Source of the DNA: a virus
Length of the DNA: 43,973 nt
Direction: 5' to 3' (one strand)
Virus record (IMG/VR): IMGVR_UViG_3300025128_000091
Coordinates: 1 to 43,973 of that record
Shown piece after piece: positions 15,740 to 24,200 of the stretch. The notes beneath the pieces were generated by a model, which did not search any database, was not told the origin of the DNA, and saw nothing but the letters and a program-made list of their open reading frames with translations. Every line of letters begins with the position of its first letter. Within the stretch, counting starts at the first letter, position 1. The translations under genes and the position numbers were made by a program.

Positions 15740-16141
15740 TCAACCACTTTTCTTTTGATTTTCCTTCGATGTCTTATCATCTGTAATAGGACCGCCTGCT
15801 GCCCAAGTATAACATGTTCTATCTTTATGGCACTTGAAATGATGCATCCAGCAGTAACCTAAATCTCCTTCTAATGGCATGCACTTTTCCATTCTTGGAC
15901 TAATATCAAAAGCAATACAATTACTACAATTAGAGTTCTTAGCAACATCAACTGTTGTGTTCCAATGCTCTGCTGCTCTGACCCAGTAATCTTCATCAGA
16001 TAGATTAAGTGGACCGTATTGAATATGTTCTGAGTGGATTGCTTTGTTTCTGTTTACAGTATTGAGTTTCAAATCTCTGGTGGCCATAGGGCAAGTTTGT
16101 TTTTCTTTAATCAACTCCCAAGCCATATCAAGGGAAATCAT
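15740..16141 (-). CDS. Cys-rich protein with N-terminal W-LIK motif
   Basis: 133 residues. The motif SLDMAWELIK occupies residues 3-12. The rest holds seven Cys: C17, and a cluster C72, C75, C87, C97, C104, C110 (pattern NCSNC, KCMP, GYCWMHHFKC, RTCYTW) that should bind metal (zinc or an iron-sulfur cluster). I have seen similar Cys-rich domains in phage late regions, but cannot name a function. The start overlaps the previous stop (ATGA). Next to other small late proteins carrying the same N-terminal type of motif. Confidence 0.7.
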   Translation of the reverse strand: MISLDMAWELIKEKQTCPMATRDLKLNTVNRNKAIHSEHIQYGPLNLSDEDYWVRAAEHWNTTVDVAKNSNCSNCIAFDISPRMEKCMPLEGDLGYCWMHHFKCHKDRTCYTWAAGGPITDDKTSKENQKKSG

Positions 16142-16341
16142 TTCTTTTTACCTCCCTTCTTGCCTTTCTTACGGAACTTACCACGACAGTATTGCACTGC
16201 CCATCCGTTAGCATAAGCCGAAGGGTAAACTTTGAACTTTCTTTTTGCTGCTGCTTTTCCTTCTGGGCATAGTTTCTTTTCTAAAGTGTCCCATGCTACA
16301 CCCATACCAACACAATGTCCACAGTTACAAAAATCACTCAT
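16138..16341 (-). CDS. Small Cys/Lys-rich late protein (PSAYANG motif)
   Basis: 67 residues from the ATG at 16341; the upstream in-frame GTG at 16353 lies within the ribosome binding site AGAGGTGG. N-terminal CNCGHC, then VAWDTLEKK (15-23, a looser copy of the W-LLK motif). This is followed by AAAKRKFKVYPSAYANGW, which resembles the basic repeat of DUF5872-type proteins (KVWPSAYASG in others), and a run of Lys/Gly at the end. Strongly basic C-terminus suggests binding to DNA or to an acidic partner. Overlaps both neighbours. Confidence 0.7.
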   Translation of the reverse strand: MSDFCNCGHCVGMGVAWDTLEKKLCPEGKAAAKRKFKVYPSAYANGWAVQYCRGKFRKKGKKGGKKK

Positions 16342-16667
16342 TAACAGTTCCACCTCTTTAGTGCAGCACCTTTTGGAGTTAACTTACCTTTCTTACTGGT
16401 AGGTCCTTTGACTCCAGTCATTCGTGCGCAGAAGGATTTACGACGCTTTGCTTTCTTAGAGCCAGTCTTCAACTTACTCGGCTTCGTAGTCACAGGTGGT
16501 TTGAGGTTTGCGCCAGTCTTACGCTTTGCAGCAGCACGACCTTTAGCGTTCAATCCACCCTTCTTACTGTGTTTCTTTGGGTTGTATCCGTGGAAAGGTT
16601 TGGACTTCTTCTTTGCTTTCAGCAAAGACCACGCTTCGTCAAAAGGTTCCATAGGTGTAACTTCCAT
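16341..16667 (-). CDS. DUF6321-like Lys-rich protein with W-LLK motif
   Basis: 108 residues. PFDEAWSLLK at 8-17. The remainder matches a conserved family I know as DUF6321 from pelagiphages, cyanophages and giant viruses: KKGGLNAKGRAAAKRKTG, NLKPPVT, AKRRKSFCARM and a final LKRWNC. Highly basic (Lys/Arg about a third). The reading frame opens at 16691, but the ATG at 16667 has AGAGGT at the right distance and follows the previous stop by one base, so it is preferred. Function unknown; basic charge and late location suggest a virion-associated nucleic-acid binder. Confidence 0.78.
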   Translation of the reverse strand: MEVTPMEPFDEAWSLLKAKKKSKPFHGYNPKKHSKKGGLNAKGRAAAKRKTGANLKPPVTTKPSKLKTGSKKAKRRKSFCARMTGVKGPTSKKGKLTPKGAALKRWNC

Positions 16668-16668
16668 A

Positions 16669-17235
16669 CTAAAAACCTCTTTCGTCGCCATAGCAATCTA
16701 AACACAATCCTCGCATACTCGCCAGTAACTCTGCATTAGAACCTTTATCGTCAATGAGTCGACTGCACCGAACACATCGCTGCTTATTTTTTAACAAACG
16801 CCACGATAAATCCATAGGAGCACCTGTTCGTAGATTACCTTTCATGCGCTCACGCTCAGCATCTTCTTGTTGAGGAGTAGGAGTGCTTGCCGTAGTTTGA
16901 GGAGCGGCTTGAGTTTTACCTTCTCGTCTATCAATTGCTCCTTGAGCGATTGGGCCACGAGTTCGCGCTTTGGCTCTACATCCAGCACATTCACCACTGG
17001 GAAGCAGTTTCATGTCGCATAATGTGCACATATTCGTTGATGGTCCATGAGCAGCATCTCTATACATTTGCGATGCCATTTCAGGAGTTATCTCACCTGA
17101 TTCAACTAAATCATAATATTCATCGGGGTCTATTTGTTTCTTCACATCAGAAGTTTTCTCGGGTTTCTTTGGAGGTTTACCACCAATAGCGATAACCATA
17201 ACAACGCCCGTTTTCTTGGACTTACCTTTTGGCAT
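16669..17235 (-). CDS. Double zinc-ribbon protein with W-LLK motif
   Basis: 188 residues. N-terminal Lys-rich start then a hydrophobic VVMVIAIGG strand. First ribbon: C70, C73 (CTLC) and C83, C86 (CAGC). A Gln/Thr/Pro linker covers about 105-127. The motif PMDLSWRLLK is at 140-149, followed at once by a second ribbon: C154, C157 (CVRC) and C178, C181 (CLDC). Two zinc ions are expected. It starts at ATG 17235, with GGGGTGTGA upstream. Not assigned to a family; nucleic-acid or protein binding is likely. Confidence 0.72.
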   Translation of the reverse strand: MPKGKSKKTGVVMVIAIGGKPPKKPEKTSDVKKQIDPDEYYDLVESGEITPEMASQMYRDAAHGPSTNMCTLCDMKLLPSGECAGCRAKARTRGPIAQGAIDRREGKTQAAPQTTASTPTPQQEDAERERMKGNLRTGAPMDLSWRLLKNKQRCVRCSRLIDDKGSNAELLASMRGLCLDCYGDERGF

Positions 17236-17239
17236 ACGC

Positions 17240-17440
17240 TCACACCCCGCTTACCGCACCGATAGTTAATTGTTCAATGTTACGACGAGGCTTTTGCCAA
17301 AGTGCACCGCAACTAGGACACTCCCAGATGAGTATTCGTCCTCTTTTTTCATTCACATATTTACCTTCGATTCTACGTGCAAGAACCTTATCTCTACACT
17401 GGGGACAATGCTGACTGAGTCTATCCAGCAGTTCTCCCAT
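17240..17440 (-). CDS. Small zinc-ribbon protein
   Basis: 66 residues with C12, C15 (CPQC) and C41, C44 (CPSCGALW), a classic zinc ribbon, in a basic chain. AAGGTGATGAT precedes the ATG and overlaps the previous stop. It lacks the W-LLK motif of the five genes that follow it. Function unknown. Confidence 0.72.
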   Translation of the reverse strand: MGELLDRLSQHCPQCRDKVLARRIEGKYVNEKRGRILIWECPSCGALWQKPRRNIEQLTIGAVSGV

Positions 17441-17444
17441 ATCA

Positions 17445-18695
17445 TCACCTTAGTAGTAACCACTCACTTCCTTCGTAAACGAATGTCTTAGTGGTAGATG
17501 AGATTGCCTCATTAAGAGCAGTAGCGTCAAACCTAGCGTTTCCTGAACCTGTTACTTTTACATCAATAATATGTCCCTCTGGGAAGAGATACTTTCCTCC
17601 TCCACTTTTCTCAGGATTTAGTGTGACTGTCTGTCCTGAGTTTACATTGAGGATAAACACACTATCTCCATAGGAAGTAATGGTATATGTCGCAGTATTC
17701 TGCGCAGCGGATGGTGCAGATACTCCACGAGCAAACAATCGTTTGCTGACTATAGCAGTTTCACTGTTCTCTTGTCCTGCAAAGAACAATTGGTCTTGAC
17801 CTCTATGGCTGTCTCTATCGATGCCCTCATCGGGTCCATAACCAAGACTCCCTCCACTCTTTGTAGTAGAAACCCATAGGGCTGTTACATCGTTAAGTTG
17901 TGTCGCACTACCAACTGTAGTTCCAAAGTCACCAGCCTCTCCAGAGGCCATTAATCCAATGAGGTCTGCGGCTGTCTGCACACCCTCACCAGCCTCTCGC
18001 GATATCTGACTTGCTTTGCTATCGCTATCGTTATCGAGAGAAGCAGTTGTTAGTGGAACCATATACATAGGATTCGTGCGCAAGAATGCTCGCTTATCGT
18101 TTATTTCTAAAATATCGACGTTGTGATTGCCACCACCACTACTCTTGTATTCACATCTTACAGTTGCAAGCACAGTCACTTGTTCATTGACTTGTGAAGA
18201 GCCTGTATTGTAATCGATGAGATATTGATTAGGTAGAGTAGGATAGAGACCATCTCCAGTTTGAACAGGAGAACCACCAGCAAAATGAACCCTTGAAGCA
18301 CCACCATCAGATGCAACATATAGAACATACAGCGCTTGCTCATTCGCAGCAGCCATAGCAGTTCCAGTTCCATGAGATGAGTTACCAATAGTTACAGTAA
18401 CAGATGCACCGGGCCCACCACCAAACTCATACAACTGACCATCGAGAACAACATAGCCTCCTTGAACTGTGAGTGTAAATGCACTAGCACGAGTCATTGA
18501 GCCGGGCTGACTTCCGCTGTTTGTAGCGTTTCGAGTTGCTCCTATCGCACTGTCTTGCATTCGGAGAATACCGTTGCCGTGTAGACCTTGTAGCATGTTG
18601 GTCATTGTTGGAGAAGACAGTGCATCTCCATCACGAAGCCCGTCGGCTCCAAGTGTATTCTGCGCTGCTGTGTGTCCGCTTAGTGGGTCACTCAT
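17445..18695 (-). CDS. Tail fibre-like structural protein
   Basis: 416 residues from the ATG at 18695; an in-frame ATG at 18710 would place the GGAGG ribosome binding site (18703-18707) inside the gene, so the shorter form is chosen. Rich in Gly, Ser, Thr and Ala, beta-prone. Residues about 70-100 (FTLTVQGGYVVLDGQLYEF) and the C-terminal TKTFVYEGSEWLLL are patterns frequent in tail fibre or neck/appendage proteins of marine tailed viruses. It is probably a distal appendage that contacts the host surface. Exact position in the virion is inferred from gene order after the tail-tip genes. Confidence 0.65.
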   Translation of the reverse strand: MSDPLSGHTAAQNTLGADGLRDGDALSSPTMTNMLQGLHGNGILRMQDSAIGATRNATNSGSQPGSMTRASAFTLTVQGGYVVLDGQLYEFGGGPGASVTVTIGNSSHGTGTAMAAANEQALYVLYVASDGGASRVHFAGGSPVQTGDGLYPTLPNQYLIDYNTGSSQVNEQVTVLATVRCEYKSSGGGNHNVDILEINDKRAFLRTNPMYMVPLTTASLDNDSDSKASQISREAGEGVQTAADLIGLMASGEAGDFGTTVGSATQLNDVTALWVSTTKSGGSLGYGPDEGIDRDSHRGQDQLFFAGQENSETAIVSKRLFARGVSAPSAAQNTATYTITSYGDSVFILNVNSGQTVTLNPEKSGGGKYLFPEGHIIDVKVTGSGNARFDATALNEAISSTTKTFVYEGSEWLLLR

Positions 18696-18811
18696 AGTTC
18701 CGCCTCCCATTTCTTAGCATCTTCACGGTTCATGCCTATGTGTAGGCCGATGGGGACTCCCATGAAGAACCCGCCGATAAGACATATGATGAATAATTCT
18801 AACGAGGTCAT
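18692..18811 (-). CDS. Small single-pass membrane protein (39 residues)
   Basis: ATG at 18811 overlaps the preceding stop (TGATG), and its TGA overlaps the next ATG (ATGA at 18692-18695). Residues about 3-25 form one hydrophobic helix with Gly/Phe (FIICLIGGFFMGV), and the C-terminal part is charged (NREDAKKWEAEL). It looks like a one-span membrane protein placed among tail genes. Holin-like or membrane-anchoring roles are possible; no lysin is visible next to it. Confidence 0.6.
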   Translation of the reverse strand: MTSLELFIICLIGGFFMGVPIGLHIGMNREDAKKWEAEL

Positions 18812-19158
18812 CAGTCCAACTCCAGTATAAACGAGAAGAGAACCTCATTCTGAGCGTTCTTAGTGAACGGTTGAATGTCTGCTCTGTAAACAGGAATAAA
18901 CTCACCTGTGCTTGGGTCCTTGTATTGTAGATACACTTCCTGCACACTATCTGAAAATACATGATTGACTGTAAACGACCCTTCAACGAGAATACTCGTA
19001 TCATCAATTATGCGCACAGTAGGAGTAATTGACGCAAGAGTGCGTGCTCCACCATCATCAGCAGAAGCAGCAGTTCCGTCAGAGCCAATGTGTAATTCAT
19101 TGACGAGTGTAGCGAGGTGCTCAACAAGACGACGCTTGATAGAATTAAGCATCGGCAT
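18811..19158 (-). CDS. Short tail/baseplate protein
   Basis: 115 residues. Helical start (MPMLNSIKRRLVEHLATLV) then a beta-rich domain with LASITPTVRIIDDTSILVEGSF and a C-terminal strand pair ending in FSFILELD. The pattern is like small fibre-attachment proteins of tailed phages. GGAGGG stands 7 bases before the ATG, which overlaps the preceding stop. Sits between the hub-like protein and the fibre-like protein. The family is not certain. Confidence 0.6.
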   Translation of the reverse strand: MPMLNSIKRRLVEHLATLVNELHIGSDGTAASADDGGARTLASITPTVRIIDDTSILVEGSFTVNHVFSDSVQEVYLQYKDPSTGEFIPVYRADIQPFTKNAQNEVLFSFILELD

Positions 19159-21284
19159 CAGATTGCCCTCCTTGTTGGTTTACTCTTTACAGTGCGCATT
19201 TCGTGACTTCTTGAACGCAACATGCGAACAGAACCGCTTGAGCCTATGCTACCACCGTTTGGTGCACGCACGCTTATGCCTGTGAATGTTGTGGCTGTCT
19301 TGCCTGTATATGTGGCATGTATCGATTCTTCGATGATTAGATGCCCCGACGAAGGGAAGCCTGTTGTAGAAGTCACAGCCAGTGTAGTAGAGGTAAGTCC
19401 AGTGTGCGCAGTTCTAGGAGTTAGTCCTGTTCCTACAGCACTTCTACCAGCATCTGAACCATGGTTAGGTCCACGATGACCAATAAGGAAGCCAGAGTGT
19501 AAATCAGGGATTGTGTTGACTAAAGTGATAGCACCGTCACTAGCACCACTATATGTGGTGCTGTTACTAACAACAGTATTAGTTCTTGCTAGTTTACCAA
19601 GAATGAGTCGTCGCATGTAGAATCCTCTGACTCGTAAGTCACCTCTACCTACACCTGACTTTTCTAAACTCAGCCTCTGAGATGTTCTATCGTTAGATGA
19701 TGAGCCTATCGCACTCGCATCTTGGAATGCCATCATAATACCTTCAATACCTCTATCGTAAGATAGCATAGTTAAATCACTCAAACCTGTTTTTAGATTG
19801 TGCTCAACTTCAACAATGGCTTGCTTGAGAACTTCTCCCATCTCTGGGTTTTCATATAACACAACCATACCCGGTTCAAGGTCCCATGCATACAAGTTAC
19901 CCTCGCTGCTAAGAGCACCTTGCCCCTTTCGATTCAACCTCAACAACTGAGCGGCGTTTCTTCTTGCGGCTGATACTGTAGTGGCAGTCGGGTCATCATT
20001 AGTAATTGACTTAACAGACCCATGTTTCTTTTGCAACTCTGCATCATCAACAACTGCTTCGATAACATCGTTTAATGCAATGGCATCTCCTCTAACGATT
20101 ATCCTGTTTGCAACCTTAGCGACAGGGTCAATCTGAGTATTTGTTTCTCCGTGCTTGGTTCCTATTTTTCTATCTGTAATCATCATTACATCAGGACCGT
20201 AAATGAAGTTTCCAAAGCGGTCATAAAGAATAGCGTAGTGGTCGTATCTTCCAACGAATCGAACAGCGCTAGGTATAGTTACACCTCTAAAATCCTGCGC
20301 AAGGAAGTTTGTTGAGTGACGATGAGATTCCCCCTTATTGGTGGTAGACGAGCCTGTTCTACTTCCAGTATATGGTAGACCAACGCTGATGCTATTGAGA
20401 GAGTGTTGAACATCTTTGAAGATTCTTTGAACAAGGTCAGTTGTTCTCAAACCAACAGACGCTAATTGACCAGCATGGACATGTGTATCTGTAAACGATA
20501 AATCATCAAGAGAGCGCCCATACATATTTTGTAGTGTTAGTCTTGACCCTCTCGTTGCAGTCTCTACTGCTTTAGGTCTGAGTTTATCTGATTCACCATG
20601 TAACAACATTGGAGGTGTTGCAGTGCCACTGAGTGATGATGTTTCAAAGAAGACTGTTGTAGAATCATTGATGCCGGGAACGTCAGCATATGTGAGTCTA
20701 ACCGCACTTTCCTCCTCAATCAACCTGTATCTTCTTTCGGCAGTTACTTGGAAATCACTTTGGGCAAATCGTTTCAATGCAAGGTTTTGACCTGTAGTGG
20801 CGCTGTCTCTTATGTAGATAGCATGATGAATTCCGTTGTCGACTAAGACAGTCGCTTCAACAGTAGACCCGACACTGCTTCTTATGTTGTCGTCTCTACC
20901 TGTTGAAGACGATGCAGAAGAGGCTGAGTGAGGTGATGGTGCATGCGCACCGCTAAAACTAACAACAGTTGTGTTTGCAAGATTAGATGTTATCGTAGTG
21001 TTACCAGATGAGCCGGGTGTCTTTTGAGTTAGTGTTAGAACATTGTCTGCACGAGAAACGAGTATCTTACCATTGTGTCCTGATGCGTGCTCTATTGCTA
21101 GTTCAAGTGAAGTTGCAACATCGTTGTTGGTATTATCAATACTGAATTGATTGGATGCAAGGGTAGCACTCCCTGCTACTGCTGTGTATGTCCTAGATAC
21201 AGCATCTCCTGATATGAGCGTTATTTGCTGACCTGCTGATGGTTTCCCCGCAGCGATTGTAATAGAAGCAGTAGCAGCGGTCAC
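19158..21284 (-). CDS. Tail-tip / baseplate hub-like protein with N-terminal shared module
   Basis: 708 residues. GTG start with a perfect GAGGTGAT ahead; the GTGA overlaps the stop of the giant protein. Residues 2-113 are a copy of the recurring virion module (AIEHASGHNGKI, LTQ, GSSGNTTITSNLANTTV). The middle contains an AVRFVGRYDHYAILYD strand and then a stretch with LRLNRKGQGALSSEG, LEPGMVVLY and VEHNLKTGLSDLTML, which is the order of gpD/gp27-type hub proteins. The C-terminal part has a TLAVTSTTGFPSSGHLIIE repeat typical of tail beta-sandwiches. A hub or tip role is inferred from this and from order. Confidence 0.6.
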   Translation of the reverse strand: MTAATASITIAAGKPSAGQQITLISGDAVSRTYTAVAGSATLASNQFSIDNTNNDVATSLELAIEHASGHNGKILVSRADNVLTLTQKTPGSSGNTTITSNLANTTVVSFSGAHAPSPHSASSASSSTGRDDNIRSSVGSTVEATVLVDNGIHHAIYIRDSATTGQNLALKRFAQSDFQVTAERRYRLIEEESAVRLTYADVPGINDSTTVFFETSSLSGTATPPMLLHGESDKLRPKAVETATRGSRLTLQNMYGRSLDDLSFTDTHVHAGQLASVGLRTTDLVQRIFKDVQHSLNSISVGLPYTGSRTGSSTTNKGESHRHSTNFLAQDFRGVTIPSAVRFVGRYDHYAILYDRFGNFIYGPDVMMITDRKIGTKHGETNTQIDPVAKVANRIIVRGDAIALNDVIEAVVDDAELQKKHGSVKSITNDDPTATTVSAARRNAAQLLRLNRKGQGALSSEGNLYAWDLEPGMVVLYENPEMGEVLKQAIVEVEHNLKTGLSDLTMLSYDRGIEGIMMAFQDASAIGSSSNDRTSQRLSLEKSGVGRGDLRVRGFYMRRLILGKLARTNTVVSNSTTYSGASDGAITLVNTIPDLHSGFLIGHRGPNHGSDAGRSAVGTGLTPRTAHTGLTSTTLAVTSTTGFPSSGHLIIEESIHATYTGKTATTFTGISVRAPNGGSIGSSGSVRMLRSRSHEMRTVKSKPTRRAI
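20946..21281 (-). repeat. Shared virion module, copy 2 (hub-like protein)
   Basis: Residues 2-113 of the hub-like protein. Short form of the module: lacks the DGTxKDYFISD strand but keeps SRTYTA, AIEHASGHNGKI, LTLTQ and NTTITSNLANTTV. It is closest to the copy in the middle of the giant protein. Confidence 0.7.
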
Positions 21285-24200
21285 GGAATCACCTCATTAT
21301 CAGTATGGTCAGATTCACCAGAGTGACTACTGGTGTTCTGTTTATCACCCGGATAAACACTCTGTGTGTATCTCGGTTGAACTGAGAAATCTTCACGGAA
21401 TACTTCACCCCTATCAGTCTTTACAGATTGTCTTCGTGAAGCATCACCTCGGAAGTGTTGCAGTGTGTTACTGGTTGTAATTATACGCGCTACTGTTTGA
21501 CGCAGACTATTACTGAAACCAGTAACCTCAGAGCCCGGTATTACAGGACCGCTGCTTGTTGGAGCAGCATAATCTGTGGTAGCGAAAAGATAGGTGGGAG
21601 CATATGGAGGGTTTGTCGGTGATGGATTACTTGACCTTACATATCGTCCAGAAGAGGCGCGAGCGTTAGGAGCATCATACATGTATACCCCGTATTTTCC
21701 ACCAGCAGTTCCTGCCAAAGCATTTGTTTGGTCACGGAATATTTCGATATGACGATGGTCAAGAACGCGCACAGGACGTAGCAATAAACGAAGAAGACGG
21801 TCTTGGGTATTCGTTCTAGCATCATCATCTCCACTACTAAAACCACTTACAGTTGTGTTTGCTACATTTTCTGTAATTGTAACATTACCTGCTGACCCAA
21901 CAGTAGCCTGAGTGACTGTAATCGCTTGATTACCGTTTGCTTGAGTAGGAACTGCCGAGACAGTAATTTTCCCATTGTGTCCGTTAGCATGTTCTATTGC
22001 TGCTTTGAGTAATACAAGGAATGCGTTTTGTGTTATTGAAGAACTTACATTGAATCCTACAGATATACCAGTGGCTCCAGATGTAAGGGAGGCTGTAACA
22101 GAACCTGTGGATTTGAGAGTAGCACCTGCTGTTACAGCACTTAAATGGGCCACTCCTCCATCATTGGTATCTGATATGAAATAATCCTTAATCGTGCCAT
22201 CGGTGCTAGTAAGAGTAAGTTTAGTCCCAGCAGTCAAACCATGCGCTGCATCACCATCGGCAACAGTGATTGTCCCAGTCGCAGGAGACGCAACTGGGTC
22301 GTGATTATTGGTTTGGTAAGGATTACTACTGTCGCCTGTTTGAGAGCCCCAGCCAGAATCACTGATGGGCTCCATGTAATTCATTAGGTCAAGAATAAGA
22401 GTTCCTCCCTGAGACCATAGACCATGAGTCATATTCAATCGCATCACTTGCTTAAATGATGAGAAGTTTAGTTGCGTCAAATCGTAGTCAGCAACTGCTC
22501 TAGTATCTGTTTTGATTCCAGCCGCTACTATGTATCTTCGTCCAATTGCACGGTCAGTGTGCAGGCTGTGAGCCTCTGATGATACCGCTACAAACTCTTC
22601 ACCAATACCACCATCAAACTCTGTAACAGTCATTGCATCAAGACCAATACGTGGAGATGAACGAGAGATAGGGTCTTGTAAGAACTCGTCTGCTGGTGCA
22701 AGCGCTTCTTTCGCTTTCTCAACATTAGAGCCAGCCATTGCTTCTGGTTTGAGCAAACCATCATCTGCTGCTACATCGAGTGTGCTACTGATTCCTCGTT
22801 TGAGTTCGTCTGAGGCTAATGCTGTGTTCTTTGGTCGAATGTAACCTGCTCCTACAGGAGTTTCTGATGTATGATGAGATAGAACGTGACCAGTAGGAAC
22901 ACGCACTGTATCCATCGATTGAAGGACATCCTCGTTGAACACTGTAGGCCATCGAACACCACGGCCATCACCACGGTCTCCTACACGTTTTGCTGTAGCG
23001 GGGTCAAACAAATCTCTAGTTGCTCTTGAATCAACACCCGGTGCCGCAAACACTTGAGCAGTTTTCGTTCTGTCTGTCGCACGATAAGCATCTTCTGGGT
23101 CCCACGATGGTCGAATAGCAAAGCCACGCACAGGGAACTTGCGCACTTCCTCTCCGGTGGTATTACCCCACCAATCAATAATGTAGTGTGTTACAGCAAT
23201 TGCGAGATTTCTACGTTGATTTACCACTGTGGTTGATGTGAGTGAGCCAGCGTTTGTATCTCCTTGGTGGGTAGGAATAACGGTATCTGGATTGATGATG
23301 TTTCGCACTGCGCACCCATATGGTTTGGTCATTCTTCGACCATGACTGTATCGAACTTGTTGTATCTTGAGGTCTGACCCAGTCATGGCTGCGGCGTTAG
23401 TTGTTCTCTCAAGAACACCTGTGTAAGTTGTCGCTGTTGTAGCAGTTGAAGTAGACGCAGAACTACTACCTTCTGTATAAGTCGTGGTTGTTCGACTATC
23501 ACTTTGAACAAATGGACCGGGGTGATAACCAGAATGAGTATTCGCATACGGGTCTGTTAAAGCGGCTGTTGACCAGACAGCCCATCGAGGTCGATTGAAA
23601 GGCTGACGGACTCCAAAACGATATCCGAACCCTTGGTTCTGTAACGTCAAAGTAGATGCGTTGACTGTAGTAACAGATGAGCCATCTGAACCACTGTCTT
23701 TGTAGATAGTGAGGTCGTCCCAGTATTTACCCCAACCGGGCGCTGCTGTGCCCCATAATGTTAGTGTGCTCATATGTGCGCCAAACCTAGAGCCACCCGG
23801 CCAGAATGAACCAAAGTGATACTTCATGTTGCTACCCGGAAAAGAGTCAGTGTGGGCTTGTGGTGGGTATGCAGCATTGAAACTGTTAGGGTCTGTAATT
23901 ACACCGCCTGCTTGGTCCCAGTGTTTTGCTCTGAAATCAAATGGCCCATCACTTGCTGCATAAACAAACTCATGATAATGAACAACTTCAAAGTGCTCTG
24001 GTAAATGATTGTAAGGACTCTTATCTACAGCAGCATCATCTATGTCTGTTCTTGAATCAGAATAGTAAGTCATAGGTCTACCCAAATTGTAGTGCCAGAA
24101 ACATAAGAAAGCATCAGGGACGTGAAGGCTGTTTGTATCACGAGTGCCAGAAAGCAACTGAGGTAAGTTTCTTGAGGCAATACTTCGGTCAGACTTAGTA

